A stretch of 62,293 nucleotides of DNA from Rhodobacteraceae bacterium REDSEA-S34_B6 (GTDB lineage Bacteria; Pseudomonadota; Alphaproteobacteria; Rhodobacterales; Rhodobacteraceae). Shown here piece by piece: positions 44,868 to 54,393 of this stretch (positions are counted from its first letter, which is position 1; each line of letters starts with the position of its first letter). The stretch is from the NCBI GenBank assembly GCA_001627925.1, contig LUQC01000034.1, forward strand, positions 13,681-75,973. The letters are read 5' to 3'. Below the pieces are notes generated by a model. The model did no database searches, was not told the origin of the DNA, and saw only the letters and a program-made list of their open reading frames with translations. A program made the translations under genes and the position numbers.

Positions 44868-46154
44868 CTAAAGTGGCTCAATGCGTAGTGCGACTGGTTT
44901 ATCGTGTACAACCCCAGTTTTGGGTAAATTAGCTAAAGCTTTCTCAATAGACTTAGGTTCAGTGGCGTGTGTCACAATGAGAACTGGGGCATGATCATCA
45001 GCATGAGCATATTGGCGCATTCGATCTATTGATATTCCAAAATCGCCAAGTAACGATGCTACTTTGGCCAATGCGCCTGGCTTGTCTGACAGAGATAAGC
45101 GTAAGTAGTAAGGTGCGTAGGTATTTGATTTAACAGGTTGGATTTCTTTTAAAATATTTGCCGGCTGTCCAAAAGTAGGTAGTCTTACACCTCTTGCAAT
45201 ATCTATAATATCTGACATTACAGCACTTGCAGTAGGGCCTTCTCCTGCTCCAGGACCACTAAGAATAATCTGTCCAACGTGGTCGCCCTCGAGCATCACC
45301 ATATTCGTCCCACCTTCCAGTTGGCCAAGTGGTGACGTGGCTGGTACTAAGCATGGTGACATTCGCTGTTCAAGGCCGTCCCCATTGAGTTGTGCAACAC
45401 CGAGTAACTTAATTCTAAACCCCATGTCTGCTGCATGATTTATGTCATCGATTGAGATTTGTCCGATACCTTCTAATTCTACAGCGTCAAAGTTTACTTT
45501 TGTTCCAAATCCAATTGATGCAAGCAAAGCAAGTTTATGCCCAGCATCAATTCCACCAACGTCAAGAGTAGGATCAGCCTCTAAATATCCTAGAGCTTCA
45601 GCTTCTTTAAATATTTCCTCGTAATTCAGCCCGGATGACTGCATACGTGTCAAAATATAATTACATGTTCCATTCATTACACCAACAACACGAGTTAACC
45701 TGTTGCCCGCAAGTCCTTCAGTTAAAGCCTTAATGACTGGAATACCCCCTGCTACAGCTGCTTCAAATCGGAGTAATTTGTTTTTACCCTCTGTTTTTTC
45801 AGCCAGTTCTTGTCCGCTGTGCGCTAATAATGCTTTGTTTGCTGTTACTATGTCTTTGCCAGTATCAATGGCTGCCACAATGGAATCTTTTGCTGCCCCT
45901 TTGTGACCCCCAATTAGCTCAACGAAAATATCAATATCTTTTCTTTTAGCCAATGAAATTGGATCACTCTCCCATTGGTACTTGCTCAAATCAACACCAC
46001 GATTTTTATTTTTTGCTTTTGCTGACACTGCGACAATTTCAATTTTTCTGCCTGTCCTAGCCTGTAGTATTTTCTCATTTTGTTGGATAATTTTTACTAC
46101 GCCAATGCCTACCGTTCCCAATCCGGCAATACCGATCTTTATTGGATTGGTCAT
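44868..46154 (-). CDS. hom: Homoserine dehydrogenase
   Basis: A 428-residue NAD(P)-dependent enzyme that reduces aspartate semialdehyde to homoserine for threonine and methionine synthesis. GLGTVGIGVV (11-20) is the Rossmann motif. ANKALLA and GVMNGTCNYIL (about 157-167) line the active site, and LGYLEADPTLDVGGIDAGHKLALLA follows. The C-terminal 75 residues (YLRLSLSDKPGALAKVASLL) form an ACT domain, so feedback by threonine is likely. First gene of hom-glpX-recJ. Confidence 0.96.
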   Translation of the reverse strand: MTNPIKIGIAGLGTVGIGVVKIIQQNEKILQARTGRKIEIVAVSAKAKNKNRGVDLSKYQWESDPISLAKRKDIDIFVELIGGHKGAAKDSIVAAIDTGKDIVTANKALLAHSGQELAEKTEGKNKLLRFEAAVAGGIPVIKALTEGLAGNRLTRVVGVMNGTCNYILTRMQSSGLNYEEIFKEAEALGYLEADPTLDVGGIDAGHKLALLASIGFGTKVNFDAVELEGIGQISIDDINHAADMGFRIKLLGVAQLNGDGLEQRMSPCLVPATSPLGQLEGGTNMVMLEGDHVGQIILSGPGAGEGPTASAVMSDIIDIARGVRLPTFGQPANILKEIQPVKSNTYAPYYLRLSLSDKPGALAKVASLLGDFGISIDRMRQYAHADDHAPVLIVTHATEPKSIEKALANLPKTGVVHDKPVALRIEPL

Positions 46155-46354
46155 TGTGGGTTCCTTTACTGAGTTCCGCGCTACAGATGCGATTTAACCT
46201 TAAAGATAATATTAAGCAACAGCTGACCGATATCGCATTACTCATAGTATAGTTTAAGAATGGATAAATTATTTGAAGTTATAAATGCATTATTTGTCGC
46301 TTTTAGAAAAGCTCACAAAGATTTGCTGGCGAAATTAGCTCTATGGAGAAAATA

Positions 46355-47302
46355 ATGAAACTTGGTTTTATAGGTTTGGGTAATGTCGGCAGTAAGTTAG
46401 CTGGAAGCCTTCTTCGGAACGGATTTGATTTGTCCGTTTTTGATTTGAACAGTCAGTTAGTAGAAGAATTTGCATCGAAAGGTGCCGGAATTGGTGAAGA
46501 CCCTGCACATTTAATGCGTTTCTGTGATCTTGTGATAACTTGTTTGCCCAGTCCTGCCGCCTCCAATTCAGTTATGCAGTTAATGCTTCCTTTTGTAAAA
46601 GAGGGAAAAACCTGGTTGGAGATGTCGACGACAGATGATGCCGAAGTTAGGCGTCTGGGGGTTGAAGTTATCAGTAGGGGCGGTAAAGCTGTTGATTGTC
46701 CAGTATCTGGAGGCTGCCACCGCGCAAATACCGGAAATATCAGTATTTTTGCTGGGTGTGATCGAGCGACATTTGAAATGATCTTACCTTTGTTAACTAC
46801 TATGGGTAGGCGGGTTATTCACACAGGCGAACTAGGTAGTGCTAGTATACTTAAGGTTATTACCAACTTTCTTGCTACAGCAAATTTAGTATCATGCGCA
46901 GAGGCCCTTACGGTTGCTAAGGCTGCAGGTTTGGATTTGAGAAATGCCTATGAGGCTATTAGAATTTCATCTGGCACTTCGTTTGTTCATGAAACTGAGA
47001 GCCAAGTAATATTAAACGGCAGCCGAGACATCTCGTTTACAATGGATTTAGTGGCGAAGGATATTGGTTTATTTCAAGCAGTTGCAGATAGAGAAAATGT
47101 ACCACTTGATTTAAATCCGTTGTTGATAGAGGTTTTTGAAGATGGAATAAAACGGTTTGGCTCAAGAGAGCTGTCTCCCAATATCATAAAGAGATTAGAA
47201 AGTGCGACAGGTTTGGATATAACGGCCCCAGGGTTCCCAGCGGAAATGATAGATAACGAACCGGAAGAGCCAGGTTATGAGGTAGAAGTGAATAAAGGTT
47301 AG
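46355..47302 (+). CDS. Beta-hydroxyacid dehydrogenase family protein (3-hydroxyisobutyrate dehydrogenase-like)
   Basis: A 315-residue NAD(P)-dependent dehydrogenase. The start is ATG 46355 (MKLGFIGLGNVGS) because GGAGAA lies just ahead; the upstream ATG 46343 is less well placed. The Rossmann motif GLGNVG, the substrate loop DCPVSGGCHRA (about 114-124) and the catalytic Lys in ILKVITNFLATA mark the family, which includes tartronate semialdehyde reductase. VAKDIGLF is the cofactor-domain end. It is encoded 81 bases before the sarcosine oxidase operon on the same strand, and a link to methylated-amine or glycine catabolism is inferred. Substrate unknown. Confidence 0.85.
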   Translation: MKLGFIGLGNVGSKLAGSLLRNGFDLSVFDLNSQLVEEFASKGAGIGEDPAHLMRFCDLVITCLPSPAASNSVMQLMLPFVKEGKTWLEMSTTDDAEVRRLGVEVISRGGKAVDCPVSGGCHRANTGNISIFAGCDRATFEMILPLLTTMGRRVIHTGELGSASILKVITNFLATANLVSCAEALTVAKAAGLDLRNAYEAIRISSGTSFVHETESQVILNGSRDISFTMDLVAKDIGLFQAVADRENVPLDLNPLLIEVFEDGIKRFGSRELSPNIIKRLESATGLDITAPGFPAEMIDNEPEEPGYEVEVNKG

Positions 47303-47331
47303 CTATTCATTTAAGAGAAAATTTATTTTAC

Positions 47332-47343
47332 GAAAGTACTTTC
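47332..47343. promoter_or_regulatory. 12-bp palindrome upstream of sarcosine oxidase operon
   Basis: GAAAGTACTTTC is a perfect 12-bp palindrome 40 bases before the soxB start, in an AT-rich spacer. It could be an operator for a substrate-responsive regulator, but 12-bp palindromes also arise by chance and no second copy was noticed. Confidence 0.3.
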
Positions 47344-47382
47344 ATTGGTTAACTTTGTTGCCTGACAAGAATGGAGGACAGA

Positions 47383-48636
47383 ATGCGCTTCTCAGCATTG
47401 CGCATATTTAAAGAAGGTCTAACGGGCAACATGAATTGGGAGCCGCATTGGAGGAACCCTAGTCCAAAATCTAGGTATGATGTGATAGTAGTAGGTGGTG
47501 GTGGTCATGGTTTATCCACTGCTTACTACTTGGCTAAAAACCATGGAATAAGAAATGTTGCAGTCCTCGAAAAAGGACATCTCGGCAGTGGTAACATTGG
47601 CCGAAATACCACTATCGTTAGAGCCAATTATTTATTACCTGGAAATTCTGAATTTTACAGTCATTCCCTAAAACTTTGGGAGGGGTTAGAATCAGATCTC
47701 AATTACAATGTTATGATGTCCCAACGTGGTCTTATAATGTTGTGCCATTCAGATGGACAACGAGATGCATTTGTACGGCGAGCCAATGCAATGAGAAGCA
47801 GGGGGGATGACGCTCAGATGTTGTCTGTGCAAGACCTGCGAAAACTTTTACCGTATCTAAATTATAATAGTGCCCGGTTCCCAATTTATGGTGGTTTGCT
47901 ACAAAAAAGAGCTGGGACTGCAAGGCATGATGCGGTGGCGTGGGGCTATGCTCGAGCTGCAGATCAAAGGGGCGTTGATTTGATCCAAAACTGTGAGGTA
48001 ACTGGCTTCAACATAAACAGTGGAAGAATTACAGGTGTTGAGACAACTCGTGGAAGAATTGAAGCAAATAAAGTTGCGATTGTTGTGGCTGGTCGTTCAA
48101 GCCAAGTAGCTCAGTTGGCGGGCATCCGACTGCCGATAGAAAGTCATATTTTACAGGCTTTTGTAACCGAAGGACTCAAGCCCATAATTAACAATGTGGT
48201 CAGCTTTGGAATGGGCCATTTTTATATTAGCCAATCTGATAAAGGTGGCCTTGTTTTCGGCGGCGACTTGGACGGATATGCATCCTATGCCCAAAGAGGT
48301 AATTTACCTTTATTGGAGCATGTTTTCGAGGCTGGTATGGCACTGATGCCGATGATCGGTAAAGCGAAGGTTTTAAGGTCATGGGGCGGAATAATGGATA
48401 TGTCGCCCGATGGGAGCCCAATTATTGATAAAACATCAGTCGACGGATTATTTATAAATTGTGGATGGTGTTATGGAGGCTTTAAAGCGGTTCCAGCTTC
48501 CGGATACGCTTACGCCCACTTAATAGCTACTGATAACCATTTTCATACTGCAAAGAATTATAGATTTGAGCGTTTTCAAACTGGGTACCATTTGATGGAT
48601 GAGGAGGGTACAGGTTCGCAACACAACCTGCATTAG
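47383..48636 (+). CDS. soxB: Sarcosine oxidase beta subunit
   Basis: A 417-residue flavoprotein of heterotetrameric sarcosine oxidase, which demethylates sarcosine to glycine with transfer of C1 to tetrahydrofolate and production of H2O2. The FAD motif VVGGGGHGLSTAY (about 36-48) is clear. GTARHDAVAWGYARAAD (about 182-198) contains the His expected to hold covalent FMN at the alpha/beta interface. The C-terminal GWCYGGFKAVPASG segment is typical. Start 47383 follows GGAGGA; 47371 is in frame but unlikely. First gene of soxBDAG. Confidence 0.94.
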   Translation: MRFSALRIFKEGLTGNMNWEPHWRNPSPKSRYDVIVVGGGGHGLSTAYYLAKNHGIRNVAVLEKGHLGSGNIGRNTTIVRANYLLPGNSEFYSHSLKLWEGLESDLNYNVMMSQRGLIMLCHSDGQRDAFVRRANAMRSRGDDAQMLSVQDLRKLLPYLNYNSARFPIYGGLLQKRAGTARHDAVAWGYARAADQRGVDLIQNCEVTGFNINSGRITGVETTRGRIEANKVAIVVAGRSSQVAQLAGIRLPIESHILQAFVTEGLKPIINNVVSFGMGHFYISQSDKGGLVFGGDLDGYASYAQRGNLPLLEHVFEAGMALMPMIGKAKVLRSWGGIMDMSPDGSPIIDKTSVDGLFINCGWCYGGFKAVPASGYAYAHLIATDNHFHTAKNYRFERFQTGYHLMDEEGTGSQHNLH

Positions 48637-48681
48637 AGCTAAATGATAAAGACAGTGTTTTAAGAGAATGAGCTGATTGAA

Positions 48682-48954
48682 ATGAGAATACTATGCCCAA
48701 ACTGTGGCGATAGAGACATACGGGAATTCTACTACCGCGGATCTGCACAGGATTTACATCGGCCAAATCTGGAGGATCGTCTTTCTGATTGGCACGCGTT
48801 TTTACATCTTAGGGATAATACAGCGGGTGAAATTCGTGATTTATGGTATCATGAGAAAGGCTGTAATAGCTGGCTCGTTGTGACTAGAAATACTATGACG
48901 CATGAAATTATAAAGACAGAATTAGTGAAAAATACGGACGAAAGACGGGCATGA
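48682..48954 (+). CDS. soxD: Sarcosine oxidase delta subunit
   Basis: A 90-residue small subunit. CPNCG (5-9), with His near 57 and Cys near 61 in WYHEKGCNSW, forms the zinc site of the family; the REF-Y-RG segment (14-20) is also typical. It binds the alpha subunit and completes the tetramer. Stop and soxA start overlap by four bases, so translation is coupled. Confidence 0.93.
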   Translation: MRILCPNCGDRDIREFYYRGSAQDLHRPNLEDRLSDWHAFLHLRDNTAGEIRDLWYHEKGCNSWLVVTRNTMTHEIIKTELVKNTDERRA

Positions 48955-51884
48955 GAATAGCTTCACAGGGAATTTTGAACCGAGATAAGGAGATAACTTT
49001 TTATTTTGACTCAAAACCGTATAAAGGATTTATCGGCGACACTGTTGCTTCAGCACTTCTTGCAAATGATGTCCATTTAGTCGGCCGCTCATTTAAATAC
49101 CATCGGCCGAGGGGTGTATTGGGCATCGGTTCTGAAGAGCCCAATGCACTTATTTCAGTGCATAAAGGTGGAAGAGTAGAACCTAATGTTAGAGCTACGG
49201 TGCAAGAAATATCTCAAGGTTTAATAGTAGCTAGTCAGAATTCTTGGCCGAATCTAAAATTTGATGCTCTGGCTATCAATGATATTGCTGCTCCCTTTTT
49301 AAGTGCTGGGTTCTACTACAAAACTTTCATGTGGCCTCCAAGGTTTTGGGAGGCTTTGTATGAGCCTATAATTCGTCGCGCAGCTGGCCTAGGACGGCTA
49401 GATCCTAAAACTGATGACGACAATTATGATCAAAATTTTCTTTTTTGCGATCTTTTGATTATTGGCGGTGGTCCATCTGGATTGCTTTCCGCCTTACTAA
49501 CGGCAAGGGCCGGCCTGGATGTAATACTGGTAGATGAAAATGCAAACCTCGGTGGCCAGCTTCGTTTTGAAAATACAATTATAGATGGGGATCATTGTAA
49601 AAACTGGGTCGATCGCTGTCTGGTTGAATTGCAATCACTAGATAATGTCAGAATGATATCGCGAGCGACAGTTTTCGGCATTTATGATCAGGGAACTTTT
49701 GGTGTAATAGAACGACTTTCTCACCACGTTCAACATACTGACAATGATGCTGTTGTAGATCGTTTTCACCGTGTAGTTGCCTCCGCAAGCATATTGGCAT
49801 CTGGGTCAATAGAACGTCATATTGCTTTTGGCAATAACGATCGTCCTGGAATTATGATGGCAGGTGCAGTTCGTGGTTACTTAAATCATTATGGTGTTTC
49901 GACAGGAAGATCTGTTTCGATTTTTGGTAATAATGATGATGCTTTCAACACAGCGCACGATTTAAAGGATGCCGGTGTGGAAATAGCTGCTTATGTCGAT
50001 AGTAGAAGTGATGCCGGTATCCAAGGTGATTTTCCAATTTTTAGAGGGGCTGAAGTTTATGATACCGGCGGAAGACTAGCGCTTGAACATATTTGCATAC
50101 GAGATGAAAAAGGAGAGCACAAAATACAAACAGATTGTCTTGGAGTGGCAGGTGGTTGGAACCCAAGTATACATTTAAGTTGCCACACAAATTCAAAGCC
50201 TGAATGGAACAATGAAATTTCCGCCTTTATTTCTAGGGAAAACAGTGTCCCCGGTATGAAAGTTGTCGGTTCAGCAAATGGTCATTTTACAACGTCGGCC
50301 TGTTTTAAATCTGCGTTGGAAGTAGTGACTGAACTACTGAATTCAAAAGGAATGAAGATAAAAAGTAAATCGCTACCCAAGGCTTCTGATGCAGAGTACA
50401 ATATTAGCCCACTTTGGGCTGTGGAGGGGCATAAAAGAGCATGGTTAGATTTTCAAAATGATGTAACTACAAAAGATATAGTGCAGTCAGTAAACGAAAA
50501 TTTTAGCACTGTCGAACACATGAAACGTTACACGACACAAGGGATGGCAACTGATCAGGGTAAAGGTTCGAACGTTATCTCGATTGCGCTACTTGCTGAT
50601 GCCAGTGGTGAGAGTATAGAAAGCACTGGCACTACAACTTTCAGGCCACCCTATACACCAATATCTATTGGGGCGATTGGCTCCTCCGGAAGGGATAAAG
50701 GATTTGCCCCGGAGCGATTTACGACAACGCATTCTACCTCGATTGCGCTCGCTGCACCTATGATTGAAGCTGGTTTGTGGTATCGTCCGAGCTATTATCC
50801 CAAGATAGGTGAGAATGATTGGTTGCAGTCTTGTAATCGTGAAGTTTTAAGTGTTCGAAAAAATGTTGGGATATGTGATGTTTCAACGCTTGGCAAAATC
50901 GAACTTCAAGGGTTAGATGCCGGTAAATTTCTTGATTTTGTGTATACTAACTCCTTTAGCTCTCTGGCTGTAGGCAGAGTTCGGTATGGGTTGATGTTGA
51001 GAGAAGATGGATTCGTAATGGATGATGGCACATCAGCAAGGCTATCAGAAAACTCATACCTTATGACAACTACTACTGCTGCGGCAGGTTCTGTTATGCG
51101 ACATTTAGATTTTGTTCACCAAGCCTACAGGCCAGATTTAGATGTTAGATTTGTGTCAGTGACAGAGCAATGGGCGCAATTTGCTGTTTCTGGCCCTAGG
51201 TCCAGAGATGTTATTACATCAATTTTGGATGAGCCTCTAAATAAAAAGGCTTGGCCTTTCATGGCATGTGGTGAAATTAAAGTCATGGGTGTAAAAGCAC
51301 GCCTTTTCAGAATTTCATTTTCTGGTGAGCTAGGATTTGAACTGGCCATACCTTCACGATATGGCGCTAGCCTCTTTAATGTTCTAAAGTTAGTAGCTGA
51401 GCAGCATGGAGGCGGTATTTATGGTATGGAGGCTATGAATGTTATGCGCCTAGAGAAAGGATTTATCACACATGCTGAAATCGATGGAAGGGCTACGGCC
51501 TATGACGTTGGCATGCAAAGAATGCTAAGTCAGAAAAAAGATTTTATTGGAAATAAAATGGCACAAAGGCCAGGACTACTAGACCCTAATCGAGAAAGGC
51601 TGGTTGGACTAAAAACGAAAGGGTCTATAAGTAGACTGAAGGCGGGATCACAGCTTTTCAATGTTAACGATGAACCTCTGGCTGATAATAATCAAGGCTT
51701 TATATCTTCGGTGGCCTTTTCACCTATTGAGAATTGCCACATTGGGCTAGCTTTCTTGAAGCGTGGACCAGAGCGATGGGGCGAGCATATAAATGCCGTT
51801 AATTTTATGGCTGATAACCAGTTAGAATGTGAGGTTTGTAATCCTGTATTCTATGATCCAGATGGAAAAAAAATGCATGCGTAG
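48951..51884 (+). CDS. soxA: Sarcosine oxidase alpha subunit
   Basis: A 977-residue subunit with an N-terminal ferredoxin-like region (GDTVASALLANDV, about 24-36), a NAD-binding Rossmann domain (LLIIGGGPSGLLSALLTARAG, about 165-184) and a C-terminal GcvT-like tetrahydrofolate domain from about 590 on (FSGELGFELAIPS, MEAMNVMRLEKGF). The last domain accepts the methyl group from sarcosine. It is near full length for the family. It overlaps soxD and soxG. With the DmdA-like and MttB-like proteins it makes three methyl-handling enzymes in the window. Confidence 0.95.
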   Translation: MRIASQGILNRDKEITFYFDSKPYKGFIGDTVASALLANDVHLVGRSFKYHRPRGVLGIGSEEPNALISVHKGGRVEPNVRATVQEISQGLIVASQNSWPNLKFDALAINDIAAPFLSAGFYYKTFMWPPRFWEALYEPIIRRAAGLGRLDPKTDDDNYDQNFLFCDLLIIGGGPSGLLSALLTARAGLDVILVDENANLGGQLRFENTIIDGDHCKNWVDRCLVELQSLDNVRMISRATVFGIYDQGTFGVIERLSHHVQHTDNDAVVDRFHRVVASASILASGSIERHIAFGNNDRPGIMMAGAVRGYLNHYGVSTGRSVSIFGNNDDAFNTAHDLKDAGVEIAAYVDSRSDAGIQGDFPIFRGAEVYDTGGRLALEHICIRDEKGEHKIQTDCLGVAGGWNPSIHLSCHTNSKPEWNNEISAFISRENSVPGMKVVGSANGHFTTSACFKSALEVVTELLNSKGMKIKSKSLPKASDAEYNISPLWAVEGHKRAWLDFQNDVTTKDIVQSVNENFSTVEHMKRYTTQGMATDQGKGSNVISIALLADASGESIESTGTTTFRPPYTPISIGAIGSSGRDKGFAPERFTTTHSTSIALAAPMIEAGLWYRPSYYPKIGENDWLQSCNREVLSVRKNVGICDVSTLGKIELQGLDAGKFLDFVYTNSFSSLAVGRVRYGLMLREDGFVMDDGTSARLSENSYLMTTTTAAAGSVMRHLDFVHQAYRPDLDVRFVSVTEQWAQFAVSGPRSRDVITSILDEPLNKKAWPFMACGEIKVMGVKARLFRISFSGELGFELAIPSRYGASLFNVLKLVAEQHGGGIYGMEAMNVMRLEKGFITHAEIDGRATAYDVGMQRMLSQKKDFIGNKMAQRPGLLDPNRERLVGLKTKGSISRLKAGSQLFNVNDEPLADNNQGFISSVAFSPIENCHIGLAFLKRGPERWGEHINAVNFMADNQLECEVCNPVFYDPDGKKMHA

Positions 51885-52431
51885 TTTATCGGCGTTACGT
51901 CCTGCGGCAGGGTTGTGCCCCGTAAAATTTGATGGATTAGAACTCGTCGAATTGGACCTCTCTTACCTTTTTTCGATCTCACCATTTCCTGGATTTGAAA
52001 AAAAATGCTCCGCAATTCTCAAAGAAAACCATGGACTATACTTGCCAAAGGTTTGCAGAGCTACGGGAAATTCAAGGGTAAGAGCAATTTGGTTTGGAAG
52101 CTTCACTTTGTTAGTCGGCGAAAAACCTGATCTCGCAATAACTGATTTAGCCGCAGTCACTGATCAAAGTGATGCTTGGTGTACGTTAAGGTTGAGAGGC
52201 AAATGTGTCGAAGAGGTACTGCAGCGTCTTTGTCCAATTGATGTGCGCTTGAGCAAGTTTAAAACTGGGTATGTTGCGAGGACCATGCTGGGGTTGTTGC
52301 ATGTAACCATTCATAGAAGCGGTAAAGAGCAATTTGATATATACAGTTATAGATCAATGTCACAGACATTGGTTAGTGAAATAACGTATTCAATGAAAAA
52401 GACTGTGAATATCGTTAAACAAAATTTTTAA
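51877..52431 (+). CDS. soxG: Sarcosine oxidase gamma subunit (divergent)
   Basis: A 184-residue protein in the soxG position. The start is ATG 51877 (MRSLSALRPAAG), overlapping the soxA end by eight bases; frame is open further upstream inside soxA. VRAIWFGSFTLLVGE (about 66-80), an ITDLAAVTDQSDAWCTLRLRGK region, RLCPIDVRLSKF and the closing YSYRSMSQTL match the GcvT-like SoxG fold weakly. It binds soxA to complete the tetramer. The family is divergent; context makes the assignment. Confidence 0.82.
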   Translation: MRSLSALRPAAGLCPVKFDGLELVELDLSYLFSISPFPGFEKKCSAILKENHGLYLPKVCRATGNSRVRAIWFGSFTLLVGEKPDLAITDLAAVTDQSDAWCTLRLRGKCVEEVLQRLCPIDVRLSKFKTGYVARTMLGLLHVTIHRSGKEQFDIYSYRSMSQTLVSEITYSMKKTVNIVKQNF

Positions 52432-52491
52432 CTTGCCATTATTGATATGCGTTTCACTGGACAACCATACAAGAAAGACTGATGATAAATC

Positions 52492-54285
52492 ATGAGCTTA
52501 CCAAATGGATTCTTAGATGAACTTAGGTCTAGAATTTGCCTATCAGATGTAGTTGGGCGTAAAGTCCAGTGGGATTTGCGCAAATCCAACCAGGCTAGAG
52601 GTGATATGTGGGCTCCTTGTCCGTTTCATCAAGAAAAAACAGCAAGTTTTCATGTGGACGATAATAAGGGGTTTTATTACTGTTTTGGTTGTCAAGCTAA
52701 AGGTGATGCGATCGGTTTTATAAAAGAAACAGAGAATGTAAACTTTATTGAAGCAGTGGAGATCCTAGCTTCAGAAGTTGGCCTTCAGATGCCTGAATTT
52801 GATCCAAAGTCCAAAGAAAAAGCCGACCGAAATAAAATATTGCTCGAAATTATGGAGCAGTCTGTAAATTTTTTTCGCCTTACACTCAATTCAAAGCAGG
52901 GAAAGCATGCACTCGAGTATTTAAAGAAGCGTGGACTTTATGCAGATGCTATTGAGCGTTTTGAAATAGGCTTTGCGCCTGCAGATCAAACTATTCTAAC
53001 TCAGAAATTGATAGATAAGGGTTATGATTTGGACGCAATTATTGAAACTGGCATGTCTGCAAAATCTGATGAGGGCAATCGAATATATGATCGTTTTCGA
53101 GGGCGAATAATGTTCCCAATTCGTGACAGTAGGGGACGGTGTATTGCATTTGGTGGAAGATCTTTAGATCCTGCGGCTCGGGCAAAATATCTTAATTCTC
53201 CTGAAACACCTTTGTTTGATAAAGGTAGTAATCTTTATAACTTAGTAAGTGCAAGGTCTGCCGTTGGAAGGGGTGAGCCCTTGATTGTTACCGAAGGATA
53301 TATGGACGTAATTGCCCTAGATTCAGGAAATTTTAATGGAGCTATAGCTCCGCTTGGTACTGCGATTACTGAAAAACAATTGCAACTTATGTGGCGTATA
53401 TCACCTGAACCAATCATCGCTTTGGATGGTGACAAAGCGGGATTGCGTGCTGCCTACAGGTTAATTGACCTTTCTCTTCCACTTCTTAAAACTGGTAAGG
53501 CATTAAGGTTTTCAATTATGCCAGAGGGTAAGGATCCTGATGACCTAATTCGAAACGAGGGGGCTTCTTTATTTAAAAATCTTATCGATGAAGCAGTGCC
53601 AATGGTGGATTTGATCTGGAGAAGAGGAATACAAAATACCAGAAAGACCGAATTTAAAAGTAATTCCAGATTGATGCCACAAAGCAATACGAAGTCATCT
53701 TTCTTAGTGGCGGCAGACGAAAAAACGGTATCAGCGCAAATCCGCGAGTCGACAATTATAGCAGTGTTGATGACGTTTCCAGAATTGATTGAGATATTCT
53801 ACGATGAGTTAATAATGATAGATCTCGTAAGTCCCGACTGTGATTTGATCCTTAAGGAACTCGTTAAAATAGACAAAGGAATCAAAGCCGAAATCAAGAA
53901 TGAACTTATGGAGAAAATTGGTGATGAGAAAGTCGAGAAACTTTTGAGCCTATCACACCTGAGAGTTTTACCCTGTCTTCGTGCAAAAGGTACAATAGAA
54001 ATGGGTCAACAAACTCTGCAGGAGGAACTTGCAAAGCTCAATAGTGAACGAGGTCTATTGGTAGAAGTGGATGAAATTAATAATACACCGCCCGAAGAAT
54101 GGCATGAAAGAGACTTCTCTAGACTTGGAATGGCCAATAACGCAAAACAGCGAACAGTGAGTTCCGTTCAGGAGGATACAATTAATTATGAGCAAGCGCA
54201 AAACGGTTTGAACATAAATCGAGAAGAACGTCTTAAACTAGATGAAATTCGGAAAACCATTAGCTTTGATAAGAAAAAAAAGTAA
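52492..54285 (+). CDS. dnaG: DNA primase, apparently lacking part of the catalytic core C-terminal subdomain
   Basis: A 597-residue primase that makes RNA primers at the replication fork. The zinc-binding domain has Cys43, His46, Cys64 and Cys67. The TOPRIM domain shows VTEGYMDVIAL (about 264-274) and ALDGDKAGLRAAYR (about 307-320), then FSIMPEGKDPDDLIR. After VDLIWRRGIQN (about 370-383) the sequence jumps to a linker-like region, omitting about 40-45 residues that relatives have (the helical segment starting with a SPE-RA-type motif). The DnaB-binding C-terminal part is present. The loss is in frame. dnaG is essential, so see findings. Confidence 0.9.
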   Translation: MSLPNGFLDELRSRICLSDVVGRKVQWDLRKSNQARGDMWAPCPFHQEKTASFHVDDNKGFYYCFGCQAKGDAIGFIKETENVNFIEAVEILASEVGLQMPEFDPKSKEKADRNKILLEIMEQSVNFFRLTLNSKQGKHALEYLKKRGLYADAIERFEIGFAPADQTILTQKLIDKGYDLDAIIETGMSAKSDEGNRIYDRFRGRIMFPIRDSRGRCIAFGGRSLDPAARAKYLNSPETPLFDKGSNLYNLVSARSAVGRGEPLIVTEGYMDVIALDSGNFNGAIAPLGTAITEKQLQLMWRISPEPIIALDGDKAGLRAAYRLIDLSLPLLKTGKALRFSIMPEGKDPDDLIRNEGASLFKNLIDEAVPMVDLIWRRGIQNTRKTEFKSNSRLMPQSNTKSSFLVAADEKTVSAQIRESTIIAVLMTFPELIEIFYDELIMIDLVSPDCDLILKELVKIDKGIKAEIKNELMEKIGDEKVEKLLSLSHLRVLPCLRAKGTIEMGQQTLQEELAKLNSERGLLVEVDEINNTPPEEWHERDFSRLGMANNAKQRTVSSVQEDTINYEQAQNGLNINREERLKLDEIRKTISFDKKKK

Positions 54286-54393
54286 CTGAGCTGATAAAAA
54301 AATGTATTTTATCGTTCATTTGGGTGGCCGAATCAGTGAATTTGTATATTGATTCTCTCAAAACGAATCATTCAACGTTATTGGGAGTTGTGA

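Noticed and set aside
54296-54325. GATAAAA/TTTTATC hairpin between dnaG and rpoD
   Set aside because: Short and nearly all A-T; no stable stem, so not called as a terminator.
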